A stretch of 41,985 bases of DNA from Chloroflexota bacterium (GCA_013112575.1 JABFGG010000029.1:1-41985); one strand, 5' to 3'; shown: positions 1 through 10,678, numbered from the stretch's first letter. The notes: generated from the sequence alone by a model not told the origin. A program made the numbers and translations.

Positions 1-714
1 AGCCACAGCCTGGGCTACGCGCCGCGGGGGCAAGCTGCGGGCGGCATTCTGGGCACTGATCTGGTCTGCTTTCTGCAAAATATCGCCATACAGTTCCCAG
101 GCGCTGGCAGGCAAACTCGCTTTGAGAGCTTCGCCCTGAGACTGGGTCTTCTCCCAGATCGGGGTAGCGATACTGCCCGGCTCAATCACCGCTACGTGGA
201 TCTCCCAGGGAGTCAACTCGCGACGCAGGGCATCGCTAATGGCTTCAAAGGCGAATTTGGAAGAAGAATAGGGGCTGAGGAAAGGAGAGGCAAAACGTCC
301 GCTCATGGAGGCGATATTGACGATGCGGCCCTGCCCTTCGCGAATGTGGGGCAAAAAAGCCTGGGTCACAGCAATCTGTCCCAGGACGTTGATCTCAAAC
401 TGTTTGCGATAATCGTCAAGGGGCAGGAATTCCAGCGGACCATAGAGGGCGATGCCAGCGTTATTGACCAGCCCCTGCAATCCAGCCTCACCGATTTCAG
501 TGGCAATCGTCTTGGCAGTGCTGGCGATCATCTCTTCTTTGGTGACATCGATGAATACAGGCAGGATCTCCCCAGACGATTCTTCTGTCAAAGAGTCGGC
601 ATCGGCCCGCTTACGCACCCCGGCAAATACGCGCCAGCCTTTTTCCTGCAGATAAAAAGCACAGGCGCGCCCAATACCTTTGGACGCGCCTGTGATAAGC
701 ACATTTTTTGTCAA
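1..714 (-). CDS. Short-chain dehydrogenase/reductase, C-terminus cut by window edge
   Basis: This is a cytosolic NAD(P)-dependent oxidoreductase of the classical SDR family; its substrate cannot be read from sequence. The 238 visible residues hold the Rossmann glycine motif TGASKGIG (residues 8-15), the NNAG motif, a catalytic serine in the strand NIASMSG, and the YxxxK pair in YSSSK, so the active site is complete. The gene starts at TTG: the stop TGA of the upstream lipoprotein gene overlaps it as TTGA, which implies translational coupling. The next possible start, GTG at 702, would leave only a few residues before the glycine motif and lose the overlap. The frame is open to base 1, so the C-terminus lies outside the window. 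Family assignment is firm, function is open. Confidence 0.9.
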   Translation of the reverse strand, partial: MTKNVLITGASKGIGRACAFYLQEKGWRVFAGVRKRADADSLTEESSGEILPVFIDVTKEEMIASTAKTIATEIGEAGLQGLVNNAGIALYGPLEFLPLDDYRKQFEINVLGQIAVTQAFLPHIREGQGRIVNIASMSGRFASPFLSPYSSSKFAFEAISDALRRELTPWEIHVAVIEPGSIATPIWEKTQSQGEALKASLPASAWELYGDILQKADQISAQNAARSLPPRRVAQAVA

Positions 715-1649
715 GGCAGCAAAGTTACCAGTGTACTGCTGACATGCAGCAGGCCGCCATCACGAGGGGAGGTGGCATAAACAACAACACGGGCAATCTT
801 GGGGCCATCGACACTATATTCGATCTCTACCTGGAAGGAGCCAGACTGACCAATATCCGGAGAGTCGATGGTCGTGAACGTCTCTAAAAATACATTGTTG
901 GCTGTACCACACACAGGGTGAGGAACATCCGAGTCTGAGCCATCGGCGCAGAGAACCACGCTCAAATTAGCTTCAAAGAAGTATTCCGAAAACCCTTCTA
1001 GAACCAAAACACCACCTGAAACGTCTGACTGGAACTCCGGGCTACGTATCTCAATGACTTCAGTTACTACTTGAGGTAATTGAATGACAGGATCACCAGC
1101 AGCAAGCAGCGTGACATCGACACTAGAGAGATGCACCAAACTACCATCGCGCGCATCCACGTTAAATGCCGAGATACGCCCTGGCTGATCACGGTCTACA
1201 CTAAAATCAACTTGGGCTTCAAACGGGCCACGCTGCCCCAGATCTGCCTGAATACTGGCGGGTCTAAATGCCAGCATTTCCCCATTCTCTCCCACAACCT
1301 GAATTACTAGGTTCTGCTCAAAGGCGGGGTCTGCCTGTCCGGTCACCAACACGGGTGAAACAACTTCTGATAGACTGCCCGGCTGCGCAATGAAGATGGC
1401 ATCTGAAGATGCAGCAGCCAGTTCATCAGCAGGGGCTGGTATTGTGGGCGTGATCGGAGGGCCCTCAGGAGTAACTTCTGGGGGCTGCTCTCCCAGCGCA
1501 TCGGCAGTAGGTTCGACTGGGGGAGGTGGCTCCACAGGAGGGGGCGATTCTAACGTGGGCACTAGGGTAGCTGTAGGTGATCCGGAAGCCCCGCTGCAGG
1601 CAGCGAGAAACAAGATCAAAACCAATACTGAGTAACGGTAAAACGACAT
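711..1649 (-). CDS. Lipoprotein with two Gmad2 domains
   Basis: A predicted lipoprotein of 312 residues anchored on the outer face of the membrane. The signal peptide ends in the lipobox LAAC (Cys18). It is followed by a linker rich in Pro, Thr and Glu (about 20-80) and two tandem beta-sandwich repeats (about 84-182 and 198-311). Each repeat has the pattern of Gmad2, the immunoglobulin-like domain of bacterial spore germination proteins: P..SxVxSPVxVxG, F-E-x-N-L, GxF and a closing DGxLxHxSSxxVTLL. The second repeat carries two extra cysteines. The start at 1649 is chosen because a GGGAG Shine-Dalgarno lies 7-8 nt upstream and the signal peptide begins there; an upstream in-frame start at 1784 would put 45 non-signal residues in front. 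The gene is coupled to the SDR gene downstream. No role can be assigned beyond binding or adhesion at the cell surface. Confidence 0.82.
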   Translation of the reverse strand: MSFYRYSVLVLILFLAACSGASGSPTATLVPTLESPPPVEPPPPVEPTADALGEQPPEVTPEGPPITPTIPAPADELAAASSDAIFIAQPGSLSEVVSPVLVTGQADPAFEQNLVIQVVGENGEMLAFRPASIQADLGQRGPFEAQVDFSVDRDQPGRISAFNVDARDGSLVHLSSVDVTLLAAGDPVIQLPQVVTEVIEIRSPEFQSDVSGGVLVLEGFSEYFFEANLSVVLCADGSDSDVPHPVCGTANNVFLETFTTIDSPDIGQSGSFQVEIEYSVDGPKIARVVVYATSPRDGGLLHVSSTLVTLLP

Positions 1650-1815
1650 AGAGAAATCTCCCAAATTTTGATACCTAATTATCACATAATTTAATAAAAA
1701 TGAGTTTCTTCGAGAAATGGCAAAACCGCGCCATAACAGGTTCGGGTGTGGTACCTGGGCCTTTCGGTGCCAGTCAATCATCACAACAGGCCAGGTGATT
1801 TTCCGGCAAATGAAA

Positions 1816-1821
1816 TAAAAT
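1816..1821 (+). promoter_or_regulatory. Candidate -10 box for leaderless azlC transcript
   Basis: TAAAAT ends 8 nt before the azlC ATG at 1830. There is no Shine-Dalgarno sequence in front of that ATG. A transcript would begin at or next to the start codon. No good -35 hexamer is visible, so this is a modest inference. Confidence 0.4.
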
Positions 1822-1829
1822 TAGTGTAT

Positions 1830-2555
1830 ATGGATCAAGAACCTACAAAGTCAACTCAAGCCATTTTGCAGGATACGCCGATAGCACGATTTTGGACAGG
1901 CTTCCGCGCACTGTCCCCCATCGTGATCGGAGTGATCCCCTTTGCTATGATTGCGGGCATCGCTGCCATTGAAGTAGGGCTAAGTCCCTTAGAGGGGCAG
2001 AGCATGTCGCTGATCGTTTTCGCAGGCGCGGCCCAATTGGCGGGGATGCAATTGATCGACTCGGGCGCAACCCCTATCGTAATGATCCTGACTGTGTGGA
2101 TCATCAACCTGCGCTTCATGCTCTATAGCGCCTCGCTTGGGCAGCATTTCAAAAATATCAAAACCATTTGGAAAGCCATCCTGGCCTTCATACTTACCGA
2201 TCAGGCCTACGCGGTCAGTATCCTTGAATTTGAGAAGAATGCCGAAAAACCCCACAAGCACTGGTATTACTTTGGGGCAGCCGTTTTACTGTGGATCACC
2301 TGGCAATTGGGTACGGCGGCAGGGTTGTTATTGGGGACAGAAGTCCCGGAAAGCTGGTCACTCGATTTCGCCATCCCCTTGACCTTTATCGCTTTACTGG
2401 TGCCTGCATTAAAAGACCGACCGGCTGCTTTCGCCGCGCTGGCTGCTGCTGTGGTTGTCGTGTTGGCATTGGGGCTGCCTTACAATCTGGGCCTGCCTCT
2501 GGCAGCCTTGGCAGGTATTGGTGTTGGTATGTTCACTGAAAGAGGCAGCCAATGA
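1830..2555 (+). CDS. azlC: AzlC family branched-chain amino acid exporter, large subunit
   Basis: Integral membrane protein of 241 residues that, with AzlD, exports branched-chain amino acids and some analogues in the families studied. After about 20 polar residues comes the typical AzlC start, with GFRALSPIVIGVIPFAMIAG around 23-42, then FAGAAQLAGMQL and the signature IINLRFMLYSASLG. Several hydrophobic segments follow, ending in a Gly/Leu-rich C-terminus. The length is normal for the family. ATG at 1830 is preferred over in-frame starts further upstream, which would add a non-homologous polar extension. The 3' end overlaps azlD by ATGA, the usual arrangement. The gene is divergent from the Gmad2 lipoprotein gene, so both promoters lie in 1650-1829. 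Confidence 0.92.
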   Translation: MDQEPTKSTQAILQDTPIARFWTGFRALSPIVIGVIPFAMIAGIAAIEVGLSPLEGQSMSLIVFAGAAQLAGMQLIDSGATPIVMILTVWIINLRFMLYSASLGQHFKNIKTIWKAILAFILTDQAYAVSILEFEKNAEKPHKHWYYFGAAVLLWITWQLGTAAGLLLGTEVPESWSLDFAIPLTFIALLVPALKDRPAAFAALAAAVVVVLALGLPYNLGLPLAALAGIGVGMFTERGSQ

Positions 2556-2884
2556 ACATCTGGCTATTGTTCCTGGCGATGGCTCTGGGTACTTTTGCTT
2601 CTCGCTTTTCATTCATACTGCTTTTTGGGCGAGTAGAAGTCCCCGAACAATTGAAAAGTGCATTGCGCTTTGTACCTCCGGCTGTGCTCTCGGCAATCGT
2701 AATACCTGCTGTCGCCCGACTAGATGGACAATTGTTAATTAGTTTTGCCAATCCGCGCCTCATGGCTGCGGCTGTAGCAGCCGTTGTGGCCTGGCGCACA
2801 AAGAGCGTGTTATGGACGATTGCTGTGGGGATGGTGGTGCTGTGGGGTTTGCAGGCGGCTCTAACTCTGCTGTCTGGCTATTAA
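2552..2884 (+). CDS. azlD: AzlD family transporter, small subunit
   Basis: A small membrane protein of 110 residues with about four hydrophobic segments, the usual size for AzlD. The N-terminus (WLLFLAMALGTFASRFSF) and the block LRFVPPAVLSAIVIPAV are characteristic. It forms the exporter with AzlC and is translationally coupled to it through a 4-base overlap. A strong bidirectional hairpin terminator begins about 10 nt after the stop. Confidence 0.93.
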   Translation: MNIWLLFLAMALGTFASRFSFILLFGRVEVPEQLKSALRFVPPAVLSAIVIPAVARLDGQLLISFANPRLMAAAVAAVVAWRTKSVLWTIAVGMVVLWGLQAALTLLSGY

Positions 2885-2894
2885 TCTATTAAAT

Positions 2895-2925
2895 AATGCG
2901 TACTGTAGTTTTTTCAGTACGCATT
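2895..2925. terminator. Bidirectional terminator between azlD and lon
   Basis: Perfect 11-bp stem (2895-2905 with 2915-2925) around a T-rich loop of nine bases. It lies between the convergent azlCD and lon genes and ends 8 bases before the lon stop codon, so it can serve both. Confidence 0.7.
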
Positions 2926-2933
2926 TACCTTCC

Positions 2934-5423
<2,490 letters not shown>

Positions 5424-5454
5424 AGGTCAGGGTTGGCTCCGAAGAGGATTCAAG

Positions 5455-5478
5455 TGGGCTGGAATTCACTCCAGCCCA
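5455..5478. other. Small inverted repeat in the folC-lon gap
   Basis: A 9-bp perfect stem with a 6-base loop (5455-5463 with 5470-5478), 32 bases upstream of the lon start. No T-run follows on either strand, so it is unlikely to be an intrinsic terminator. It may be an mRNA hairpin in the lon leader or a protein-binding site. Confidence 0.4.
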
Positions 5479-5513
5479 AGTCCATTCACATAGTTTATCA
5501 CGTTCATTGAGGC

Positions 5514-6836
5514 CTAATCAGCTGGGTGCTGCTCATACCAGGCAATACGTGCGCTGGCAGCTGTGAAGATGCTGCCGGTTATTAATACAATGGCATCCTC
5601 CCCAGCTTCTTTCACGGCGTGAGCAAGTGCCTCACCAACGCCAGATATTGCCTGTACAGGAAGACCAGCATCTGCAACAATTTCCGCTAAATCCTCGGCG
5701 GGTTTGGCGCGCGGATGGGTGGATTGAGTAGTAATCACCTGGTGTACGCGGGGAGCAAGCTCATTTAGCATGGCCGCAACTTCTTTGTCAGCAGAGACAC
5801 CTATTACTAGTATGACTGGTAGGTCAGGGAAAAACTGGTCGAGAGTAGTGCGCAGGGCACGGGCCGCATCCGGCACATGTGCGGCATCGATGATCACAGG
5901 GGGCTGGCGACGTACGACTTCGAAACGACCATCCCAACGGGTGCCTGCAAAGCCTTCAACGATGGCAGCCTGGCTAACCTCAAAACCCTTTTCGTCCAGG
6001 GCTTGCAAAGCAGCATAGGCCGTGACAGCATTGGTCATCTGGTGTTCACCCAGAAGTGTAATGCTGAGTTCCTGCGCAGGGCCTTCCTCAGCCTGAACTT
6101 GAAAGTGCTGGCCATCCAAAGATGTGGACAGTGTATCGCAATAATATGCCTCCCCAACATCTATCAAGGAGGCCCCACGTTCTTCAACAATCTCTGCGAC
6201 TACTTGCCGGGCCGCATCTACTTGAGGGGCCAGCACCAGAGGGATCCCCCCTTTGATAATGCCCCCTTTTTCAGCGGCGATCAATTCGATGGTGTCGCCT
6301 AAAATGGCAGTGTGTTCTAGGTATAGTTGGGTGATGACCGATACAAGCGGAGTAACCACATTGGTGGCGTCCAATCGTCCACCCAGGCCAACTTCCAGGA
6401 CGGCGATATCCACATTCTCTTGAGCAAAAAACCAGAAAGCCAATGCCGTGCCTATCTCGAAGGTGGTTACGCCAGGCACCTTGTCAACGTGGGTTTTGAT
6501 GGCTTCCACAAGCTTTACGAATTTATCTTGTTCAATTTCCCGGCGGTTGATCTGCATGCGTTCGGTATATTCTTTGAGATGAGGAGAGGTGTACAAACCC
6601 ACCTTGTAGCCTTGGGCCTGCAAGGCTCCGGCACACAAGGCGCTGACTGAGCCTTTACCTTTACTGCCGGCAATGTGCACACTGGGATAAGCTTTGTGGG
6701 GGTCACCCATATGAGCCAGGAGAGCATGCATACGGGCCAGATCAAAGTTTTCCGAGGCAAGGTTTTCCTGATGCGTGAGGGAAAAATCTATATAGCTGTA
6801 GAGATAATCGAGGGCTTGTTGGTAGGCGTCTGTCAT
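5514..6836 (-). CDS. folC: Folylpolyglutamate synthase / dihydrofolate synthase
   Basis: A Mur-ligase-family enzyme of the folate pathway that adds glutamate to dihydropteroate and to tetrahydrofolates using ATP. It has 440 residues, normal length. The ATP-binding loop GSKGKGS is at 57-63, then TSPHL (about 83-87), the block VLEVGLGGRLDATN (146-159) with the metal-binding Glu, then EHT and AAEKGGIIK with the lysine usually carbamylated (Lys190). The C-terminal domain begins near 290. There is no Shine-Dalgarno sequence; instead TAAAAT ends 9 nt before the ATG, suggesting a leaderless or nearly leaderless mRNA. The gene is divergent from phnC and lies upstream of lon. Whether both FolC activities are present cannot be judged from sequence. 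Confidence 0.95.
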   Translation of the reverse strand: MTDAYQQALDYLYSYIDFSLTHQENLASENFDLARMHALLAHMGDPHKAYPSVHIAGSKGKGSVSALCAGALQAQGYKVGLYTSPHLKEYTERMQINRREIEQDKFVKLVEAIKTHVDKVPGVTTFEIGTALAFWFFAQENVDIAVLEVGLGGRLDATNVVTPLVSVITQLYLEHTAILGDTIELIAAEKGGIIKGGIPLVLAPQVDAARQVVAEIVEERGASLIDVGEAYYCDTLSTSLDGQHFQVQAEEGPAQELSITLLGEHQMTNAVTAYAALQALDEKGFEVSQAAIVEGFAGTRWDGRFEVVRRQPPVIIDAAHVPDAARALRTTLDQFFPDLPVILVIGVSADKEVAAMLNELAPRVHQVITTQSTHPRAKPAEDLAEIVADAGLPVQAISGVGEALAHAVKEAGEDAIVLITGSIFTAASARIAWYEQHPAD

Positions 6837-6845
6837 AGGCGCATA

Positions 6846-6851
6846 ATTTTA
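6846..6851 (-). promoter_or_regulatory. Candidate -10 box for leaderless folC transcript
   Basis: On the minus strand TAAAAT ends 9 nt before the folC ATG, which has no Shine-Dalgarno sequence. The -35 region is not recognisable. Confidence 0.4.
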
Positions 6852-6871
6852 CCGCGCAAACGAATTAGCGC

Positions 6872-6900
6872 TTTAAATTAGACACAGGATATGCTATGAT
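6872..6900 (+). promoter_or_regulatory. Candidate sigma-70 promoter of phnCE
   Basis: TTTAAA (6872-6877) and TATGAT (6895-6900) are separated by 17 bases, about 70 bases upstream of phnC. The -10 matches consensus at 5 of 6 positions, the -35 at 4 of 6. Confidence 0.45.
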
Positions 6901-6904
6901 TGTG

Positions 6905-6939
6905 TAATTGACTGAAAGAATATTAGCAGCGGTCAATTA
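6905..6939. promoter_or_regulatory. Inverted repeat downstream of the phnC promoter, candidate operator
   Basis: TAATTGAC (6905-6912) and its exact reverse complement GTCAATTA (6932-6939) flank 19 bases, just after the candidate -10 box and before the phnC start. The position suits an operator or a leader hairpin. It does not resemble a Pho box. Confidence 0.35.
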
Positions 6940-6975
6940 GCTCGGCAACAGACAATCCATTTCAAGGACGGTGTG

Positions 6976-7740
6976 ATGCTTGAAATCAAGAATCTCACAA
7001 TGGTCTACCCCACCGGTACGGTGGCGCTCAAAGACGTCAGCTTCAAAGTTGAAGATGGCGAGTTTCTGGGGGTAATTGGTCTGAGTGGTTCCGGCAAATC
7101 CACACTTTTACGCTGTATCAACCGATTGATCGAACCCACTGAGGGCCAGATCATATGGAACGGGGTCGATGTAACGGAGGCAGATCAAAGCGAGCTACGC
7201 AATATCCGCCGCGAAATTGGCATGGTATTCCAGCATTTCAACCTGGTTAAACGCTCCAACGTGATCACCAACGTGCTTTCCGGACGTTTGGGGTATACAC
7301 CTCCAGCCTGGAGCCTGATCAATCGCTTCAATCGTGCAGATCGCGAAAAAGCCATTCAGGTCTTGGAACGCCTCGGCATTCCCGAAAAAGCACACAACCG
7401 TGCTGATTCGCTCAGTGGTGGTCAACAGCAACGCGTGGGAATCGCGCGGGCTCTCATGCAGGATCCTAAAATGATCCTGGCCGATGAGCCTGTTGCCAGT
7501 CTTGACCCTGTACTGGCGCATTCCATTTTGGGGAGTTTGGAAACGTTGAATCAAGAAGATGGCATCACCGTTATGTGCAGCCTGCACTTTCTGGACCTGG
7601 TACAGCGCTACTCCACCAAAGTGATCGGCTTACGTGATGGCCACCTAGTGTTCGAGGGGAGCAAAGAAGACGTTCAGAAAATCGATGATGAACGCTTTAA
7701 AGATATCTACGGCGAAGAAGCTGAGCGCCTGGGCGCATAA
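6976..7740 (+). CDS. phnC: Phosphonate/phosphate-type ABC transporter ATP-binding protein (PhnC family)
   Basis: Cytosolic ATPase subunit of a PhnCDE-type importer for phosphonate, phosphite or phosphate. It has 254 residues. Walker A GLSGSGKST is at 35-43, the Q-loop at VFQHFNLV (84-91), signature LSGGQ at 146-150, Walker B MILADEP at 166-172, D-loop SLDP, and the H-loop histidine near 204. The long Q-loop-to-signature segment with SGRLGY and SLINRF is typical of PhnC rather than other ABC ATPases. AAGG lies 8 nt before ATG 6976; the GTG at 6973 just before it is a less likely start. The gene is followed 42 bp later by the permease gene on the same strand. A substrate-binding protein gene, normally between or next to these two, is absent. 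Confidence 0.9.
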   Translation: MLEIKNLTMVYPTGTVALKDVSFKVEDGEFLGVIGLSGSGKSTLLRCINRLIEPTEGQIIWNGVDVTEADQSELRNIRREIGMVFQHFNLVKRSNVITNVLSGRLGYTPPAWSLINRFNRADREKAIQVLERLGIPEKAHNRADSLSGGQQQRVGIARALMQDPKMILADEPVASLDPVLAHSILGSLETLNQEDGITVMCSLHFLDLVQRYSTKVIGLRDGHLVFEGSKEDVQKIDDERFKDIYGEEAERLGA

Positions 7741-7782
7741 CTATCAAATTATTCATTAGGCTTTGAGGAGAGGCTTTCTGTT

Positions 7783-9918
7783 ATGACGGAAACCACTGAA
7801 ATTCAAAGAAGCAGTTCCCCTTTACACGCCATACTTTCATTGATAATCCCTGGCGCTGGCCAGGTATTTGCCGGGCAGATCGTTCGCGGTATTTCCATTT
7901 TGGCTGCAACGTTGATCCTGGGCTTTTTGAGTATATGGACCAGCGCCCAACGCGCCCGCTTCCCCGACATGGGCGTCAGCGCACGCATTTTTGTGATCGT
8001 GTTGCTGCAATGTTTAGCTCTTTTGGCCTTATTGCTCATAGTACGCTACCTGATTTTGCGTTCCATGCAAGACGATGCTTCGGCGGACGCAGCCAGCCGG
8101 GGAATATTGGGGGTTGGCTACATCGCGATAATACTAATCGCCTCTCGGCCAATCATGGACCTGGCCGGGCACACGCCAGGCATGCTTGAGATTTACGAAA
8201 CCACGCTTTTACTTGCAGCTGCATCCCTGGCTGGCTTATGGTTGTGGCAAAGCAATGACGCCGCGCTTTTAGGGGCAGGCAACCCCGCAGGCTCCTGGAC
8301 CCCGGCTATCCTGGTTGGCACGCTACTGATCCTCAGTCTCGGTTGGTCAATCACCGGTATCGATATTTCAAAAGCCATCAGTGAGTTTTCCGACACGCAG
8401 GTCATCTTGAGGCGCATCGTTTGGCCATGGAGAACCGCATTTGAATATGACATCGACACAGTTGAGAGCCAGGCAAGGATCCAAGCACCCTGTCCTCCTG
8501 GGGCAATAGGGCCAGAAGTAAACGAACCATTGGTGGGCGAAGCCTGGATCTCCGTCACCCCCACATGTGGGGACATGACCGTCAGCGACAACACCGGAAC
8601 CACTCTGGGGACCGAACTCACGATCACTGGTGGAGGCTTCGAGCCAGGCCAGGTCGTTGAAGTCTTGTGGAAAAATCCGATTGGTAACCCCTTCACGCCG
8701 CGTGGTGTGGGCGAAACCGAGATTACCATTAGCCCGGATGGCACTTTTGTAAGTTCGCTCAACATCCCATTGGCACTGGTAGCCGATACCGCGGAAGGCG
8801 CGCAACTGCACACCCTCGTGATTCGCCAAGAGAGTAATGAAGTCTTCACGGGTCGCTTGAGCGATCAGATGAACCTTGCCTTGGTAGGTATCCTTGAGTC
8901 GATCATGATCGGTTTAATGGCCACGTTCTTCGGCATCATCCTCGCTTTCCCCGTTAGCTTCCTGGCTGCCCGCAATTTAATGATGCCGATCATGTCCAAA
9001 ACCGGGGGGGTTGTTGGTGGTTTTGTGGGATTGGTCCCGGGTATTTGGGCCGCGATAATCGGCACACAGTACGTGATCAGTCTGTTCGGTGGGCTGGAGC
9101 AAGCCCCGATCATAATCGCCATCATCATGGTGATCCTTTTCCTGGGCCTGGGTGGACTGGGCTGGCGACTAGGCGCCTGGATCATCAGCCAATTGATCGA
9201 AGCTTTGCCTGTCTCCATTGGACGAGGCGTTATTGGCTTTAGCTTTGCTGCCCTGGCAGCAACTCCAGGCTATTTGCTTGGCCTGGGTTTCAGCCGCGGC
9301 ATCTTATCTATTCCATTAAGTGTTGAAGTAGCAGCTGTGAATGAACAGACCTACGCCATCATTGGTGCCGTGATCCTAGGGGTGGCTGGAGCAGCATTTG
9401 GGTATTTCAGCGGCAACGAAGGCGAAGTTAGCATTGGGGCCCTAGTTTATGCAGTCACGCGCACTATCTTGAACATCGTTCGTTCAATTGAACCGATTAT
9501 TTGGGCACTGGTTGCCGTGATCTGGGTGGGCCTGGGACCTTTTGCCGGCACGATCGCCCTGACTTTGCATACAATTGCAGCCCTCGGCAAGTTGTACTCT
9601 GAATCAATCGAGAGTATCGACCCTGGGCCTATTGAAGCCCTGCAAGCCACCGGCGCGAACCGGCTGCAAACCATTGTGTATGCAGTCGTGCCGCAGATCC
9701 TGCCTCCCTTTATCTCGTTCACCATCTATCGCTGGGACATCAATGTACGTATGTCCACCATCATTGGTGCTGTGGGTGGCGGTGGTATTGGGTTTATCTT
9801 GATACAGTGGATCCGCTTATTCCAATACGATGCAGTGGGGCTAGGTGTTTGGCTGATCGCTGTGACGGTAGCACTCCTGGACTTTGTCAGTTCCAATATC
9901 CGGGCACGCTACGTCTAG
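7783..9918 (+). CDS. phnE: Enlarged PhnE-like ABC permease with extracytoplasmic Ig-like insert
   Basis: Membrane permease partner of PhnC, 711 residues against roughly 260-290 for ordinary PhnE. Order: an N-terminal multi-span region (about 12-190) beginning with IIPGAGQVFAGQ; a short PhnE-like stretch (about 192-222); an outside domain (about 230-360) with the beta-rich pattern LTITGGGFEPGQ, like IPT/Ig-type folds; a PhnE core helix ending in FPVSFLAARNLM (389-400); a second insert with extra membrane spans (about 401-555); and the rest of the core, with the EAA coupling loop EALQATGANRLQ (618-629) and AVGGGGIG (663-670). The PhnE core is therefore interrupted twice. GGAGAGG precedes the ATG by about 10 nt. 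The in-built outside domain may take over or assist substrate capture, since no phnD lies beside it; that is inference. Confidence 0.85.
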   Translation: MTETTEIQRSSSPLHAILSLIIPGAGQVFAGQIVRGISILAATLILGFLSIWTSAQRARFPDMGVSARIFVIVLLQCLALLALLLIVRYLILRSMQDDASADAASRGILGVGYIAIILIASRPIMDLAGHTPGMLEIYETTLLLAAASLAGLWLWQSNDAALLGAGNPAGSWTPAILVGTLLILSLGWSITGIDISKAISEFSDTQVILRRIVWPWRTAFEYDIDTVESQARIQAPCPPGAIGPEVNEPLVGEAWISVTPTCGDMTVSDNTGTTLGTELTITGGGFEPGQVVEVLWKNPIGNPFTPRGVGETEITISPDGTFVSSLNIPLALVADTAEGAQLHTLVIRQESNEVFTGRLSDQMNLALVGILESIMIGLMATFFGIILAFPVSFLAARNLMMPIMSKTGGVVGGFVGLVPGIWAAIIGTQYVISLFGGLEQAPIIIAIIMVILFLGLGGLGWRLGAWIISQLIEALPVSIGRGVIGFSFAALAATPGYLLGLGFSRGILSIPLSVEVAAVNEQTYAIIGAVILGVAGAAFGYFSGNEGEVSIGALVYAVTRTILNIVRSIEPIIWALVAVIWVGLGPFAGTIALTLHTIAALGKLYSESIESIDPGPIEALQATGANRLQTIVYAVVPQILPPFISFTIYRWDINVRMSTIIGAVGGGGIGFILIQWIRLFQYDAVGLGVWLIAVTVALLDFVSSNIRARYV

Positions 9919-9940
9919 TAAAATATCCTTTCCTATCCCA

Positions 9941-9965
9941 AACAGCCCGGTGATGCCGGGCTGTT
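9941..9965 (+). terminator. Hairpin terminator after phnE
   Basis: Perfect 10-bp GC-rich stem (9941-9950 with 9956-9965) and a 5-base loop, 22 bases after the phnE stop. It is followed only by ATTAG, so the T-run is poor, but position and stem strength fit a terminator. Confidence 0.6.
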
Positions 9966-10000
9966 ATTAGTTAAACTCTCATCCAAAGCTAATAGCGAAG

Positions 10001-10025
10001 CTGTTATAGCTTGCAGCTATAACAG
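10001..10025. promoter_or_regulatory. Perfect palindrome covering the -35 region of the ydcF-like gene
   Basis: An 11-bp inverted repeat with a 3-base centre (10001-10011 and 10015-10025; half-site CTGTTATAGCT). It lies directly before a -10-like TAAAAT (10027-10032), which ends 7 nt before the ATG at 10040. A protein bound here would block the promoter. It could also be a hairpin in a longer transcript. Confidence 0.5.
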
Positions 10026-10039
10026 GTAAAATCCCCGCC

Positions 10040-10678
10040 ATGTTGCGCAAATTGATCAAGCTTTTCACCCTAATAGCTGCACTTGCGTTGGGTGCATTTT
10101 GCCTCCCGCGTGCCTACACCACACTGTACACTGCCCCAGCAGTGACCAGTATCGAAGACGCCGAACACGCTCAGGTAGCAATTGTGTTTGGGGCAGCACT
10201 GGCACGCAATGGGCGGCCTTCTGCGGTTTTGCGAGACCGCATCCAGACAGCAGTAGATCTCTTCAAAGCCGGCAAAGTGGATATATTGCTGATGAGCGGA
10301 CACATCCCAGAACCAGTTTCCATGCGCGATTACGCCGTCGAGCTGGGCGTACCCTTTGAAGCCATTGTGCTGGACGAAGGCGGATTGCGCACCTATGACA
10401 CCTGCTACCGGGCGGGTGAGGGTTTTGAAATTACAGACGCCATTTTGGTCACGCAAGGCTATCATCAGGCGCGGGCGTTGTATACTTGTATGCAATTTGG
10501 CCTATCCGTAGAAAGTGTACCGGCACAACAAAGCCGCTATTATCGTGGGGCACTGACCATCTGGAATGTGCGCGAATTCTTAGCGACCGGTGCAGCCCTG
10601 TGGGACTTGCACGTCGAACCACCGCAGGTATCGCTGGATAGCGCCCAACCCATCTCGAACGTGGAAGCAGGACAATGA
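10040..10678 (+). CDS. YdcF/SanA-type DUF218 protein
   Basis: A membrane-anchored protein of 212 residues with one N-terminal hydrophobic segment (about 5-25) and a DUF218 domain outside. The domain shows the conserved stretches VAIVFGAAL (near 47-55), RLxxAxxLxxxGK in the form RIQTAVDLFKAGK, LLMSGH, E..S..T.D in the form EGGLRTYDT, and VTQGYHQARA. This pattern matches SanA and YdcF relatives, which are linked to envelope integrity in enterobacteria, though the biochemical reaction is unsettled. There is no Shine-Dalgarno sequence; TAAAAT lies 7 nt before the ATG. The gene overlaps the HD-protein gene by ATGA, so the two are co-translated. Confidence 0.85.
   Translation: MLRKLIKLFTLIAALALGAFCLPRAYTTLYTAPAVTSIEDAEHAQVAIVFGAALARNGRPSAVLRDRIQTAVDLFKAGKVDILLMSGHIPEPVSMRDYAVELGVPFEAIVLDEGGLRTYDTCYRAGEGFEITDAILVTQGYHQARALYTCMQFGLSVESVPAQQSRYYRGALTIWNVREFLATGAALWDLHVEPPQVSLDSAQPISNVEAGQ

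Noticed and set aside
196..780. Plus-strand ORF of 194 codons at the window start
   Set aside because: It is the antisense shadow of the short-chain dehydrogenase, whose minus-strand frame carries all family motifs and begins with TTG.
5455..5478. Terminator between folC and lon
   Set aside because: The stem lacks a T-run on either strand and lies close to the lon start; kept only as an unexplained inverted repeat.
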